From Azonexaceae bacterium s22 (GTDB taxonomy: Bacteria > Pseudomonadota > Gammaproteobacteria > Burkholderiales > Rhodocyclaceae): 64,000 nucleotides of DNA. The DNA is taken from NCBI GenBank assembly GCA_016617495.1, contig WYCU01000005.1, positions 62,001-126,000 of the forward strand. Reading direction: 5' to 3'. The notes under the pieces are model-generated. The model saw only the letters and a program-made list of their open reading frames with translations, had not been told where the DNA came from and did not search any database. A program made the position numbers and the translations under genes. Positions 36,618 to 45,049 of the stretch are shown here, piece by piece (position 1 is the first letter of the stretch; each line of letters begins with the position of its first letter).

Positions 36618-36920
36618 TTATTGGCACCACTGTCTTTCGCAGGGGATGCCGTCGTTGTCGCCGTCCATTTGGGTTCCCGGGCAGTTTTTCAGGAACCACG
36701 TGGCTTCTTCGCACGACGTCATTTGCGAACAGTGGGTGCGACCATCGCAGCGGAAAGTTGTTCCGCTGGGCCGGTCCGGTCGCGATTCTGGCCGTTCATC
36801 CGACAAGCCGCTGGCAGAGAGTGCGAGCGGCGCGGACTCGGGCGTCGTCAGTTGCTGATATTTCTGCCAGCCCTGCCACGAGAGCAGGACCAGAATCAGC
36901 ACCGAGACGACCGCTTTCAT
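36618..36920 (-). CDS. excalibur calcium-binding domain protein
   Basis: 100 residues. An N-terminal hydrophobic segment ([15 protein letters not shown]) serves as signal or membrane anchor. The C-terminal half is an excalibur domain: Cys pairs in [12 protein letters not shown] and [15 protein letters not shown], then the [14 protein letters not shown] calcium loop with three Asp. It is probably secreted or periplasmic. It sits between purH (2 bp) and purD (26 bp), an unexpected place in a purine operon. Function unknown. Confidence 0.88.
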   Translation of the reverse strand: MKAVVSVLILVLLSWQGWQKYQQLTTPESAPLALSASGLSDERPESRPDRPSGTTFRCDGRTHCSQMTSCEEATWFLKNCPGTQMDGDNDGIPCERQWCQ

Positions 36921-36922
36921 GC

Positions 36923-38515
36923 TTAGTGGCGGAAGTGACGCGCACCCGTGAACACCATCGCAATGCCATGCTCGTCGGCCGCAGCGATGACTTCTTCGTC
37001 GCGCATCGAGCCGCCCGGCTGGATGACGGCGGTGGCACCGGCTTCGGCGAGCACGTCGAGGCCGTCGCGGAACGGGAAGAAGGCGTCAGACGCGACGACC
37101 GAGCCCTTGAGCGGCAGGCCAGCGTTCTGGGCCTTGATGCTGGCGATCTTGGTCGAATCGACACGGCTCATCTGGCCTGCGCCGACGCCGAGGGTCATGC
37201 CGCCGCCGCAGAAGACGATGGCGTTGGACTTGACGAACTTGGCGACGCGTTCGGCGAAGAGCAGGTCTTCGATCTGCTGCGCGGTCGGTTGCACCTTGGT
37301 GACGACCTTCAGGCCGCTGGCTTGCGCGGTGAAGTCGTCAGCCGTCTGCACCAGCAAACCGCCACCAACGCGCTTCAGTTCCAGCTTGTTGAGGTCATTG
37401 CCGAGCGGCACGACCAGCACGCGCAGGTTGGTCTTGCCGGCCAGCGCGGCCTTGGCTTCTGCGGTGAAGGACGGGGCGATCAGCACTTCGACGAAGTGCT
37501 TGCGGGCGTTCATGGCTTCAACGACATCGAGGCCGACTTCGCCGTTGAAGGCGATGATGCCGCCGAAAGCGGAGGTGGAGTCGGTCTTGAAAGCCTTTTC
37601 GTAAGCGCCGAGCAGGGTGCCGTCGATGGCCACGCCGCACGGATTGGCGTGCTTGATGATGACGCAGGCCGGGGCTTCGAAAGCCTTGACGCATTCCCAG
37701 GCGGCATCGGAGTCGGCGATGTTGTTGTAGGACAGCTCCTTGCCCTGCAACTGGGTGTAAGCGGCGATGCTGCCCGGCAGCGGGGTGGTGTCGCGGTAGA
37801 AGGCGGCTTGCTGGTGCGAATTCTCGCCGTAGCGCAGGATTTCGGTGCGGTCGAAAGCCAGTTGCAGTTTGGCCGGGAAGATCGACGGGGTCGGTGCGGC
37901 TTCCGCCGGCTTGGCTTCAGCGCCTTCGTCGAGGCCGGTCAGCCAGTTGGCGATCATGCTGTCGTAACGGGCGGTGTGGGTGAACGCCTTCTTGGCCAGA
38001 CCGAAGCGGGTGGACAGCGCCAGTGCGCCGCCGTTGGCCTTCATTTCGGCGAGCAGCGGGGCGTAGTCTTCCGGATCGGTGACGATGGCGACGCCGTTGT
38101 AGTTCTTGGCCGAGGAACGCACCATGGCCGGGCCGCCGATGTCGATGTTCTCGATGGCGTCTTCCAGCGTCACGCCGGCCTTGGCGATGGTCGCGGCGAA
38201 GGGGTAGAGGTTCACGCAGACCAGGTCGATGGTCGGGATGCCGTGGGCGTCGATGGTCGCCATGTGCTCGGCCAGATCGCGGCGGGCGAGGATGCCGCCG
38301 TGCACCTTCGGGTGCAGGGTCTTGACGCGGCCATCGAGCATTTCCGGGAAGCCGGTGTAGTCACCGATTTCGGTGACAGCCAGGCCGGCATCGCGCAGCA
38401 TCTTGGCGGTGCCGCCGGTGGACAGGAGCTTGACGCCTTGGGCGGCGAGGCCTTGGGCGAATTCGAGAACACCCGTCTTGTCGGAGACGGAAATCAGCGC
38501 TTGCTTGATGGTCAT
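36923..38515 (-). CDS. purH: bifunctional AICAR transformylase/IMP cyclohydrolase
   Basis: 530 residues. It catalyses the last two steps of IMP synthesis. An N-terminal MGS-like cyclohydrolase domain ([31 protein letters not shown]) is followed by the transformylase domain with [14 protein letters not shown], the catalytic KHANPCG and [12 protein letters not shown]. It uses 10-formyl-THF, which folD in this window can supply. Co-directional with fis and dusB upstream. Confidence 0.98.
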   Translation of the reverse strand: MTIKQALISVSDKTGVLEFAQGLAAQGVKLLSTGGTAKMLRDAGLAVTEIGDYTGFPEMLDGRVKTLHPKVHGGILARRDLAEHMATIDAHGIPTIDLVCVNLYPFAATIAKAGVTLEDAIENIDIGGPAMVRSSAKNYNGVAIVTDPEDYAPLLAEMKANGGALALSTRFGLAKKAFTHTARYDSMIANWLTGLDEGAEAKPAEAAPTPSIFPAKLQLAFDRTEILRYGENSHQQAAFYRDTTPLPGSIAAYTQLQGKELSYNNIADSDAAWECVKAFEAPACVIIKHANPCGVAIDGTLLGAYEKAFKTDSTSAFGGIIAFNGEVGLDVVEAMNARKHFVEVLIAPSFTAEAKAALAGKTNLRVLVVPLGNDLNKLELKRVGGGLLVQTADDFTAQASGLKVVTKVQPTAQQIEDLLFAERVAKFVKSNAIVFCGGGMTLGVGAGQMSRVDSTKIASIKAQNAGLPLKGSVVASDAFFPFRDGLDVLAEAGATAVIQPGGSMRDEEVIAAADEHGIAMVFTGARHFRH

Positions 38516-38521
38516 GTTGAT

Positions 38522-38755
38522 TTACAGAAGTGAATGTTCGGTGAGTTTCTTGCGCAGCGTGTTGCGGTTGATGCCCAGCATGTCGGATGCCAGGGTCTGG
38601 TTGCCGCCGGCCTTGGCCAGCACGACTTCCAGCATCGGTTTTTCCACGCTCTTCAGAACCATGTCATAGATGGCGGCCGGCTTTTCGCCGTCCAGGTCCC
38701 GGAAGTATTGTTCCAGTGCGTTGATGACGCACTTCCCCAAGTCATGTTGGCTCAT
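38522..38755 (-). CDS. fis: nucleoid protein Fis family
   Basis: 77 residues, shorter than E. coli Fis (98). The C-terminal helix-turn-helix GGNQTLASDMLGINRNTLRKKL is clear. The preceding helices (ALEQYFRDLDGEKPAAIYDMVL) form the dimer core. It overlaps dusB by 4 bp, reproducing the conserved dusB-fis pair. Betaproteobacterial Fis is usually of this short form. It may couple dus/pur expression to growth rate. Confidence 0.95.
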   Translation of the reverse strand: MSQHDLGKCVINALEQYFRDLDGEKPAAIYDMVLKSVEKPMLEVVLAKAGGNQTLASDMLGINRNTLRKKLTEHSLL

Positions 38756-39780
38756 GCTGCCAACGCCTCCTCTTGCGTCTTGCTTTCTTCGTATTGCAGG
38801 TGATCGTGCGCTTCCGCATAACGCAGGAAGAATTCGTTCACCGCCTCGCGCTGCAACTCGACGGTTGGCAGCGTATTCATCACCTTGCGGAACGCCGCCG
38901 AGCCGATCAGACCCTTGGTGTACCAGGAGATGTGTTTTCTGGCGACCTTGACCCCGGTGTCCAGGCCGTAGAAATCGTAGAGGTCTTCGAGATGCGCCAT
39001 CAGAATGGCGTGAATCTCGCCGACCGGGGCCGGCGCCATTTTTTCGCCGGTTTTCAGATAGTGTTCGATCTCGCGGAACAGCCAGGGGCGACCCTGCGCG
39101 GCGCGGCCGATCATCACACCATCGGCGCCGGTCACGTCGAGGACGTGTTTGGCTTTTTCCGGCGTCGTGATGTCGCCGTTGGCGATGACCGGGATTTTCA
39201 CCAGCGTCTTCACGTAGGCGATGGTGTCGTACTCGGCTTCGCCCGTGTATTGCTGGCAGCGCGTGCGGCCGTGGATGGCGACGGCGCGAATGCCGGCGTT
39301 CTCGGCAATGCGTGCGATATTGGGCGCGTTCTTGTTGGCGATGTTCCAGCCGGTGCGGAATTTAAGCGTTACCGGCGTATTGGGCACGGCGGCGACGACG
39401 GCATCGAGAATCTCGCCGACCAGTTGTTCGTGCTGCATCAGCGCCGAACCGGCCATGACGTTGCACACCTTTTTGGCCGGGCAACCCATGTTGATGTCGA
39501 TGATCTGCGCGCCGTTATCGACGTTGTGTTTGGCCGCTTCGGCCATCATTTTCGGATCGGCGCCGGCAATCTGCACTGAAATCGGCTCGACCTCGCCCTC
39601 GTGGTTGGCGCGGCGCAGCGTCTTGGCGCTGCCGTAGAGCAGCGAGTTGGACGTGACCATCTCGGAAACGGCCAGCCCGGCGCCCATCTTCTTGCACAAC
39701 TGACGGAACGGACGATCCGTAACGCCCGCCATCGGTGCGACGAAGAGGTTGTTTCGCAAGGTAAAGCCGGCAAATTCCAT
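38752..39780 (-). CDS. dusB: tRNA-dihydrouridine synthase B
   Basis: 342 residues, an FMN-dependent enzyme. It reduces uridine in the tRNA D-loop. N-terminal FVAPMAGVTDRPFRQLC, catalytic Cys in INMGCPAKKVCN, VTLKFRTGWN, AVAIHGRTRCQQYTGEA and MIGRAAQGRPWLF are family marks. First gene of the minus-strand dusB-fis-purH-purD-hemF series, and the promoter probably lies in 39781-39850. Confidence 0.96.
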   Translation of the reverse strand: MEFAGFTLRNNLFVAPMAGVTDRPFRQLCKKMGAGLAVSEMVTSNSLLYGSAKTLRRANHEGEVEPISVQIAGADPKMMAEAAKHNVDNGAQIIDINMGCPAKKVCNVMAGSALMQHEQLVGEILDAVVAAVPNTPVTLKFRTGWNIANKNAPNIARIAENAGIRAVAIHGRTRCQQYTGEAEYDTIAYVKTLVKIPVIANGDITTPEKAKHVLDVTGADGVMIGRAAQGRPWLFREIEHYLKTGEKMAPAPVGEIHAILMAHLEDLYDFYGLDTGVKVARKHISWYTKGLIGSAAFRKVMNTLPTVELQREAVNEFFLRYAEAHDHLQYEESKTQEEALAA

Positions 39781-39850
39781 GGGCGTGCGCAGGGAGCGAT
39801 GAAGCGAGGGGAAGCCGCGGATTCTACCGGAAAAGGCGCTTAAAAAATAG

Positions 39851-40723
39851 TCAGATCAAGAAAGCGAGCGAGAGCAGCAGGGCGAAAATCAGCTGCAAAC
39901 CGGCGGTGGTGGCGAGGATGGCGTTGAACGCCGGGCCGGGCGTTTCGCGGCGGAAGCGCCCGATCAAGCGCAGGGCGAGCGGCAGCGAGAGCAGCGGTAG
40001 CGCAGCAGGCCAGCCGAGTCCGGCAAGGAGGGGCAGCAGAACGTAAGGCGCCAGCATCTCGGCGGTGTAGATGTGCCGGGTGGCCGGGCGGCCGAGGCGG
40101 ACGGCCAGCGTATTCTTGCCATTGGCCTGGTCGCCGTCGCGGTCCCGGTAGTTATTCACGGTGATGACGGCAGCGGCGTGGATGCCGACCAGTGTCGCCG
40201 CGAACAAGGCGAGCGGGGTGAGACTCAGTGTTTGCAGGTAATAGCTGCCCCCCACCGCGACCAGACCGAAGAAGACGAACACGAAGACCTCGCCGAGCGG
40301 CCCGTAGGCAATGGGCTTCGGGCCGCCGGTGTAGGCCCAGCCGGCGGCCAGCGAGGCGAGGCCGATGGCGACGATGGGCCAGCCGCCATGCCACACCAGA
40401 TAGATGCCGCACAGGAAGGCCAGCGCAAAGCTGAACCAGGCACCGGCCTTGACCATCGCGGGCGTCAGCCAGCCTTCGGCCGTGGCGCGTTTGGGCCCAA
40501 GGCGGCCGGGGGTATCGGTGCCGCGCAGGAAATCGCCGACATCGTTGAACAGATTGGTGCCGATCTGGATGAAGGCAGCGCCGAGCGCGGCGGCGAACAA
40601 CGGCAACCAAAGCAGGACGTGGGTGTCATGCCAGGCGAGCGCGGTGCCGACGAGTACGGGCGACAGCGAGATCGACAAGGTCTTGGGGCGACAGGCAAGG
40701 AACCAGGCAGTGGCTTTGTTCAT
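39851..40723 (-). CDS. menA: 1,4-dihydroxy-2-naphthoate polyprenyltransferase (MenA-like)
   Basis: 290 residues of the UbiA superfamily with about eight membrane helices. The first Asp-rich motif is NLFNDVGDFLRGTDTPGRLG and the second NNYRDRDGDQANGKNTLAVR. It attaches the isoprenoid tail to DHNA in menaquinone synthesis. No other men genes are in the window, so another UbiA-type substrate is possible. The start ATG 40723 touches a tandem heptanucleotide repeat that occupies the place of a ribosome binding site. Confidence 0.85.
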   Translation of the reverse strand: MNKATAWFLACRPKTLSISLSPVLVGTALAWHDTHVLLWLPLFAAALGAAFIQIGTNLFNDVGDFLRGTDTPGRLGPKRATAEGWLTPAMVKAGAWFSFALAFLCGIYLVWHGGWPIVAIGLASLAAGWAYTGGPKPIAYGPLGEVFVFVFFGLVAVGGSYYLQTLSLTPLALFAATLVGIHAAAVITVNNYRDRDGDQANGKNTLAVRLGRPATRHIYTAEMLAPYVLLPLLAGLGWPAALPLLSLPLALRLIGRFRRETPGPAFNAILATTAGLQLIFALLLSLAFLI

Positions 40724-40751
40724 GCAGCAGGCAGCAGGCAGCAGGCAGCAG
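40724..40751. repeat. tandem heptanucleotide repeat, 4 copies, abutting the menA start codon
   Basis: GCAGCAG repeated four times on the plus strand (CTGCTGC four times on the menA strand), ending at the base before ATG. No Shine-Dalgarno sequence is present. Confidence 0.92.
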
Positions 40752-40802
40752 GGCGAAAGCCGGGACTTTATGCGGCCCGGGGCGGCTTGCCCTTGGCGCA
40801 GA

Positions 40803-41948
40803 TCAAGGCCATGCCCGGGCGCCCCAGATCATCCGCTTGGCCACGAAGTGGCGGGCGGGCGGGAAAACGTCGAGCGCCAGCAAACCCAGGCCACGGGCGA
40901 CTTTGAGCGGGCCGCAGTCGTTGGAGAAGGCCTTGACGATCTTGTCCGTGAAGAAAGCGCCGCCCTGGCGGTCGAGGCGTCGGCTGGCGGCATAGCGGGC
41001 CAGATTGTCGCGGTCGACGCCGTTTTTGAGCACAAATTCAGCCAGCTGCCAGGCGTCGCGCAGGCCAAGGTTGAAGCCCTGGCCGGAGACCGGGTGCAGG
41101 GTTTGCGCGCTGTTGCCGACCCAGACTTCGTTGCCCTTGACCAGCGTTTCGCGCATGCGTAGCGCCAGCGGAAAGCGGCTGCGTTTGCCGGGCTTGGCGA
41201 ATTTCATGCTGCGGCCAAATTGCTTTTCCAGCGCGGCGATGAAGGCCTCGTCGTCGAGGGCCATGATTGCATCGGCTTTTTCTGGCGGCAGCGTGAAGAC
41301 GATGGAAAATTCGTCGCCCAGGGGCAGCAGGGCGAGCGGGCCGTCGGGGGTGAAGCGTTCCCAGGCACGTTTGTCGTGGCTGGCGAGCGGGGTGACTTCG
41401 CAAATCACCGCATGTTGGCGGTAGTCGCTGCCCTTGACGCCGTTTTGTTCGCCCGGCGTGCCTTCGGCGTGCACGAGCAGGCGGGTGCGCAGGCGGCGCG
41501 GGCCTTGCGGGGTGCGCAGGCTGACAGTGACGCCTTCATCATCTGGGGCGATGTCGAGGATTTCGCTTTCGGCGAGCAGGGCGTCGGCGGCGAGGTTGTT
41601 GGCCAGCGCGCCCGCGAGGTCGCGGTAGCGCACGACGTAGCCGAGCGCGGGCAGGCGGTAGTCGGCTTTGTCGATCAGCGTGCGGCCAAAACCGCCACGT
41701 TGCGAGACGTGGATGGTTTCAATCGGCGTCGCGGCGCGGGTCGGCCAGCTCTTGATCTGTTCGAGCAATTCACGCGCCCCGTGCGAGAGCGCGAGGGCGC
41801 GCGGGTCGGCTTGCAGGGCATTTTGCGGTCGACGATCCAAAAGCAGCGATTTCTGCCCGCCCGCCGCGAGCGCCAGATGCAGGGTCATGCCCACCGGCCC
41901 GGCACCGATGATCAGGATGTCGATGTTTTCAATGGCGGAATCAGTCAT
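40803..41948 (-). CDS. UbiH/Coq6-family FAD monooxygenase
   Basis: 381 residues. It is a ubiquinone-ring hydroxylase type flavoprotein. The dinucleotide fold DILIIGAGPVGMTLHLAL starts at about residue 9, and the FAD site WVGNSAQTLHPVSGQGFN is near 285. UbiH, UbiF and UbiI paralogs cannot be told apart here. Operon with pepP upstream (8-bp overlap), a well-known ubi-pepP neighbourhood. A dispersed-repeat copy codes GVDRDNLARY near residue 315. Confidence 0.9.
   Translation of the reverse strand: MTDSAIENIDILIIGAGPVGMTLHLALAAGGQKSLLLDRRPQNALQADPRALALSHGARELLEQIKSWPTRAATPIETIHVSQRGGFGRTLIDKADYRLPALGYVVRYRDLAGALANNLAADALLAESEILDIAPDDEGVTVSLRTPQGPRRLRTRLLVHAEGTPGEQNGVKGSDYRQHAVICEVTPLASHDKRAWERFTPDGPLALLPLGDEFSIVFTLPPEKADAIMALDDEAFIAALEKQFGRSMKFAKPGKRSRFPLALRMRETLVKGNEVWVGNSAQTLHPVSGQGFNLGLRDAWQLAEFVLKNGVDRDNLARYAASRRLDRQGGAFFTDKIVKAFSNDCGPLKVARGLGLLALDVFPPARHFVAKRMIWGARAWP
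41004..41018 (-). repeat. dispersed GTCGACCGCGACAAT element, copy 9 (in ubiH-like gene)
   Basis: Exact ATTGTCGCGGTCGAC, in frame, coding VDRDN. Confidence 0.75.
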
Positions 41949-43248
41949 GGCGCATCACTTCCTCGATTTCAGCCACGGTTTTCGGGGCCGTGGTGTAGAT
42001 GTCGCAACCCGTCGCCGTCACGCGCACGTCGTCTTCAATGCGGATGCCGATACCGGCGAACTCGGCGGGGATGTCAGCCGCCGGGCGGATGTAGAGGCCG
42101 GGCTCGACAGTCAGCGTCATGCCCGGCTGGAGCACGGCCCAGTCGTCGCCGGTCTTGTATTCGCCCGCGTCATGCACATCCAGCCCCAGCCAGTGGCCGG
42201 TGCGGTGCATGTAGAAGCGGCGGAAATCGCCCTTCTCAATCAGGTTGTCGACGTTGCCGGTGAGCAGCTTGAGATCGACCAGCCCTTGCGTGAGCACGCG
42301 CACGGCGGCATCGTGGGCTTCCATGAAATGACGGCCTGGCGCGGTGGCAGCAAAGGCGGCGTCCTGTGCGGCGAGGACGATTTCGTACACATCCTTTTGC
42401 GCCGGGCTAAAGCGGCCATTGACCGGGAAAGTGCGAGTGATGTCGGCGGCGTAGCCTTCAACCTCGCAGCCAGCGTCGATGAGCACCAGCGTGTGGTCAT
42501 TTAGCAGCTTGTTGTTTTCGACGTAATGCAGCACGCAGGCATTGGCCCCGCCGGCGACGATGGGCGTGTAGGCGTGGGCGTCGGCACCGCGTTTGCGGAA
42601 TTCGTAAGTCAGTTCGGCTTCGAGCTCGTACTCGGCCATGCCGGGGCGGCAGGCGCGCATGGCGCGGGCGTGGCCGGCGCTGGCGATGTCGGCGGCGCGC
42701 TGCTGGATCGCGGCTTCGGCGCTGTCCTTGATCAGACGCATGGCGTCGAGTTCGGCGCGCAGATCGTGGATCGCACGCGGCGCGCGCTTGCCGGCGCGGG
42801 TTTGCGCACGCACGGCGTTCAAGGCTTTGGTGATGCGCGCATCCCATTCCGCATCGTGGCCGATGGCGTGCCACAGGCTGTCACGGTCGACGAGCAATTC
42901 GGGCAATTTTTGGTCGAGCTGTTCGATGGGGTAGGCCGCATCGAAACCAAACGCCACTTTCGCCGCCTTGGGGCCGTAACGATAGCCATCCCAGATTTCC
43001 CGCTCTTCGTGCTTTTCGCGGCAGAAGAGGATGGATTTCGCCTTTTGCTTGCCTTGCGCGCCGACCAGCACGACCACCGCCTCCGGCTCGGGGAAGCCGG
43101 AGAGATACCAGAAGTAACTGTCGAAACGAAAAGGAAAATGCGCATCCCGATTCCGCACCATTTCCGGCGCAGTGGGGATGATGGCAAGGCCGTTGCCGAT
43201 GGTCTGCAACAGGCGCTTGCGGCGGGCGAGAAAGTGGGCGTGGGTCAT
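41941..43248 (-). CDS. pepP: Xaa-Pro aminopeptidase P
   Basis: 435 residues, family M24B. The N-terminal domain has [20 protein letters not shown]. The metal-binding pita-bread domain has [20 protein letters not shown] (two Asp), [14 protein letters not shown] (His), LTVEPGLYI (Glu) and [13 protein letters not shown] (Glu). It removes N-terminal residues before proline. It overlaps ubiH by 8 bp and the upstream murU stop by 4 bp, indicating one transcription unit. Confidence 0.96.
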   Translation of the reverse strand: MTHAHFLARRKRLLQTIGNGLAIIPTAPEMVRNRDAHFPFRFDSYFWYLSGFPEPEAVVVLVGAQGKQKAKSILFCREKHEEREIWDGYRYGPKAAKVAFGFDAAYPIEQLDQKLPELLVDRDSLWHAIGHDAEWDARITKALNAVRAQTRAGKRAPRAIHDLRAELDAMRLIKDSAEAAIQQRAADIASAGHARAMRACRPGMAEYELEAELTYEFRKRGADAHAYTPIVAGGANACVLHYVENNKLLNDHTLVLIDAGCEVEGYAADITRTFPVNGRFSPAQKDVYEIVLAAQDAAFAATAPGRHFMEAHDAAVRVLTQGLVDLKLLTGNVDNLIEKGDFRRFYMHRTGHWLGLDVHDAGEYKTGDDWAVLQPGMTLTVEPGLYIRPAADIPAEFAGIGIRIEDDVRVTATGCDIYTTAPKTVAEIEEVMRHD

Positions 43249-43940
43249 GGGTTCCTCAGCTCGATATCCAGTTCTGCCAGCCGTTCTGGCGTACCTACAT
43301 CGACCCAGCGACCGCTATGGCGTTCCCCGAAAAGTTTGCCGGCGGCAATGGCGGCGTCGAGCAACGGGCGCAGTTTCATCGGGCGGTCGGGGGCGACGTC
43401 GCGGAACAGGGTCGGCGAATAGACGCCGATGCCGGCGTAGGTGACGGTTTCGTTCCCTGTGGCAGGAGTGACGCGGTCAGCGTCCAGGCTGAAGTCGCCG
43501 GCCGTGTGATGCGCCGGGTTGGCGACGAAAAGCAGTCGGGCGCCGCCTTGGGGGCATTGTTCTTCGATTGTCGCGGTCGACCGCGAAAAAAGGCCAAAAT
43601 CCACGTCGCACCATACGTCGCCATTGACGACGAGGAAGGGGTTTTCGCCCAGCAGGGGCAGCGCTTTGGCGATGCCGCCAGCAGTTTCGAGCGCGCCCGG
43701 CGGTTCGGGCGAGTAGGCGATGGTGAGTCCCCACTTCGCCCCCGTGCCCAGCGCGGCCGCGATTTGCTCGCCGAGATGCGCGTGATTGATGACGATCTCG
43801 CGGAAACCCGCTGCGGCCAGTTTTTCCAGATGCCAGACGATCAGCGGCTTGCCGCCGGCCGGCAGCAGCGGCTTGGGCGTGTGGTCGGTCAGCGGCCGCA
43901 TGCGTTCGCCGCGGCCAGCGGCGAGGATCATGGCTTTCAT
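43245..43940 (-). CDS. murU: N-acetylmuramate 1-phosphate uridylyltransferase
   Basis: About 231 residues of the sugar nucleotidyltransferase fold: [36 protein letters not shown] and [13 protein letters not shown]. MurU turns MurNAc-1-P and UTP into UDP-MurNAc, closing the peptidoglycan recycling path that bypasses MurA and is insensitive to fosfomycin. The paired AmgK kinase gene ends 4 bp upstream. ATG 43940 chosen (MKAMILAAG); a TTG at 43964 would overlap amgK. The segment [11 protein letters not shown] contains a copy of the dispersed repeat, placed just after the catalytic loop. Confidence 0.92.
   Translation of the reverse strand: MKAMILAAGRGERMRPLTDHTPKPLLPAGGKPLIVWHLEKLAAAGFREIVINHAHLGEQIAAALGTGAKWGLTIAYSPEPPGALETAGGIAKALPLLGENPFLVVNGDVWCDVDFGLFSRSTATIEEQCPQGGARLLFVANPAHHTAGDFSLDADRVTPATGNETVTYAGIGVYSPTLFRDVAPDRPMKLRPLLDAAIAAGKLFGERHSGRWVDVGTPERLAELDIELRNP
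43568..43587 (-). repeat. dispersed GTCGACCGCGACAAT element, copy 10 (in murU), longest palindromic form
   Basis: ATTGTCGCGGTCGACCGCGA, 20 bp of the 24-bp full palindrome. On the minus strand it is preceded by GATTTTGGCCTTTTTTC, as at 2945 and 63167. Confidence 0.85.
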
Positions 43941-43944
43941 CGGA

Positions 43945-44961
43945 TTATTTGTAGCGGTAGCCAATCAGGTCCGTCTGGCCGTCAATGCGGTCAAGCAGGT
44001 TGAGCAGGGGTTTGAGTTGCAGGTAGCGGCCGGCCGTTTTCTTGGCGTAAGTCATGAAGCGCGGCAGGTCTTCGATGTACTTGTCCTTGCCGTCGCGGTA
44101 CTTGAGGCGGCAGAAGATGCCGAGCACCTTGAGATGGCGTTGCAGGCCCATCAGTTCGTATTCGCGCCAGAAGTCGCCGAAGTCCTCGCGCACCGGCAGG
44201 CCGGCGGCGCGGGCTTTTTCCCAGTAGCGGACGACCCAGTCGATTTCCTGTTCCTCGTCCCAGGAAATGAAGGCGTCGCGGAAGAGCGAAACGACGTCGT
44301 AGGTGATCGGGCCGTAGACGGCGTCCTGGAAGTCGATGATGCCCGGTGTCAGGCGGGCTTCGCTTTCGACGACCATGAGGTTGCGCGGCATGAAGTCGCG
44401 GTGAACGAAAACCTTGGGCTGGTTGAGCGCCGAATTGATGAGGAATTTGAAGGTGCGGTCGAGCATGACCTTGTCGTCGTCGGTCAGTTCGAGCTTGAGG
44501 TGGCGGCCGAGGAACCATTCCGGGAAGAGGTCGAGTTCGCGGCGCAGCAGGTGGCCGTCGTAGGGCGGCAGCGTGGCCGCGGCGGAGGCTTGCTGCCATT
44601 TGACCAGGGTGTCCAGCACCGGGCGGATCAGCAGGTCCGCCAGCGAAAGATCGGCGTTGAGCGCATCGAGATAGCCGATGCGGCCGAGGTCGGTGAGCAC
44701 CAGAAAGCCGTTGTCGAGATCCTTGTCGAGGATGCGCGGCGCGGCCAGGTCGGCCTTGGCGAGCAGGCCGGCAACGTGGATGAAGGGTTTGCAGTCCTCT
44801 TTTTCCGGCGGAGCATCCATCAGGATGCGCGTTTCGCCATCCGGCCAGGTGAGCCGGAAATAGCGGCGGAAGCTGGCATCGGCGGAAGCCGGGGTGATGG
44901 AGACAGACTGGTTCGGGAAGCGGGAGGCTACCCAATCGGTAACAAGTTGATCGCGCGACAT
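43945..44961 (-). CDS. amgK: N-acetylmuramate/N-acetylglucosamine kinase
   Basis: 338 residues of the aminoglycoside phosphotransferase fold. The catalytic loop is [13 protein letters not shown] (Brenner motif HxDxxxxN) and the metal site [11 protein letters not shown]. AmgK phosphorylates the anomeric C1 of MurNAc and GlcNAc for MurU, the next gene. Divergent from lptD, which starts 88 bp away. ATG 44961 retained. Confidence 0.92.
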   Translation of the reverse strand: MSRDQLVTDWVASRFPNQSVSITPASADASFRRYFRLTWPDGETRILMDAPPEKEDCKPFIHVAGLLAKADLAAPRILDKDLDNGFLVLTDLGRIGYLDALNADLSLADLLIRPVLDTLVKWQQASAAATLPPYDGHLLRRELDLFPEWFLGRHLKLELTDDDKVMLDRTFKFLINSALNQPKVFVHRDFMPRNLMVVESEARLTPGIIDFQDAVYGPITYDVVSLFRDAFISWDEEQEIDWVVRYWEKARAAGLPVREDFGDFWREYELMGLQRHLKVLGIFCRLKYRDGKDKYIEDLPRFMTYAKKTAGRYLQLKPLLNLLDRIDGQTDLIGYRYK

Positions 44962-44982
44962 CGGGCAGGGGCGGGTTCGTTG

Positions 44983-45000
44983 TAAAATGGCGCGATTTTA
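44983..45000. promoter_or_regulatory. putative divergent -10 pair for amgK and lptD
   Basis: TAAAAT (44983-44988, plus) and TAAAAT on the minus strand (45000-44995) face away from each other with only 6 bp between. -35 elements are weak on both sides, so this is tentative. Confidence 0.3.
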
Positions 45001-45049
45001 ACACTCGGGCATTGGCCGCTCCGGTCCCGGCCCGTCGAACCTTGCCCGC

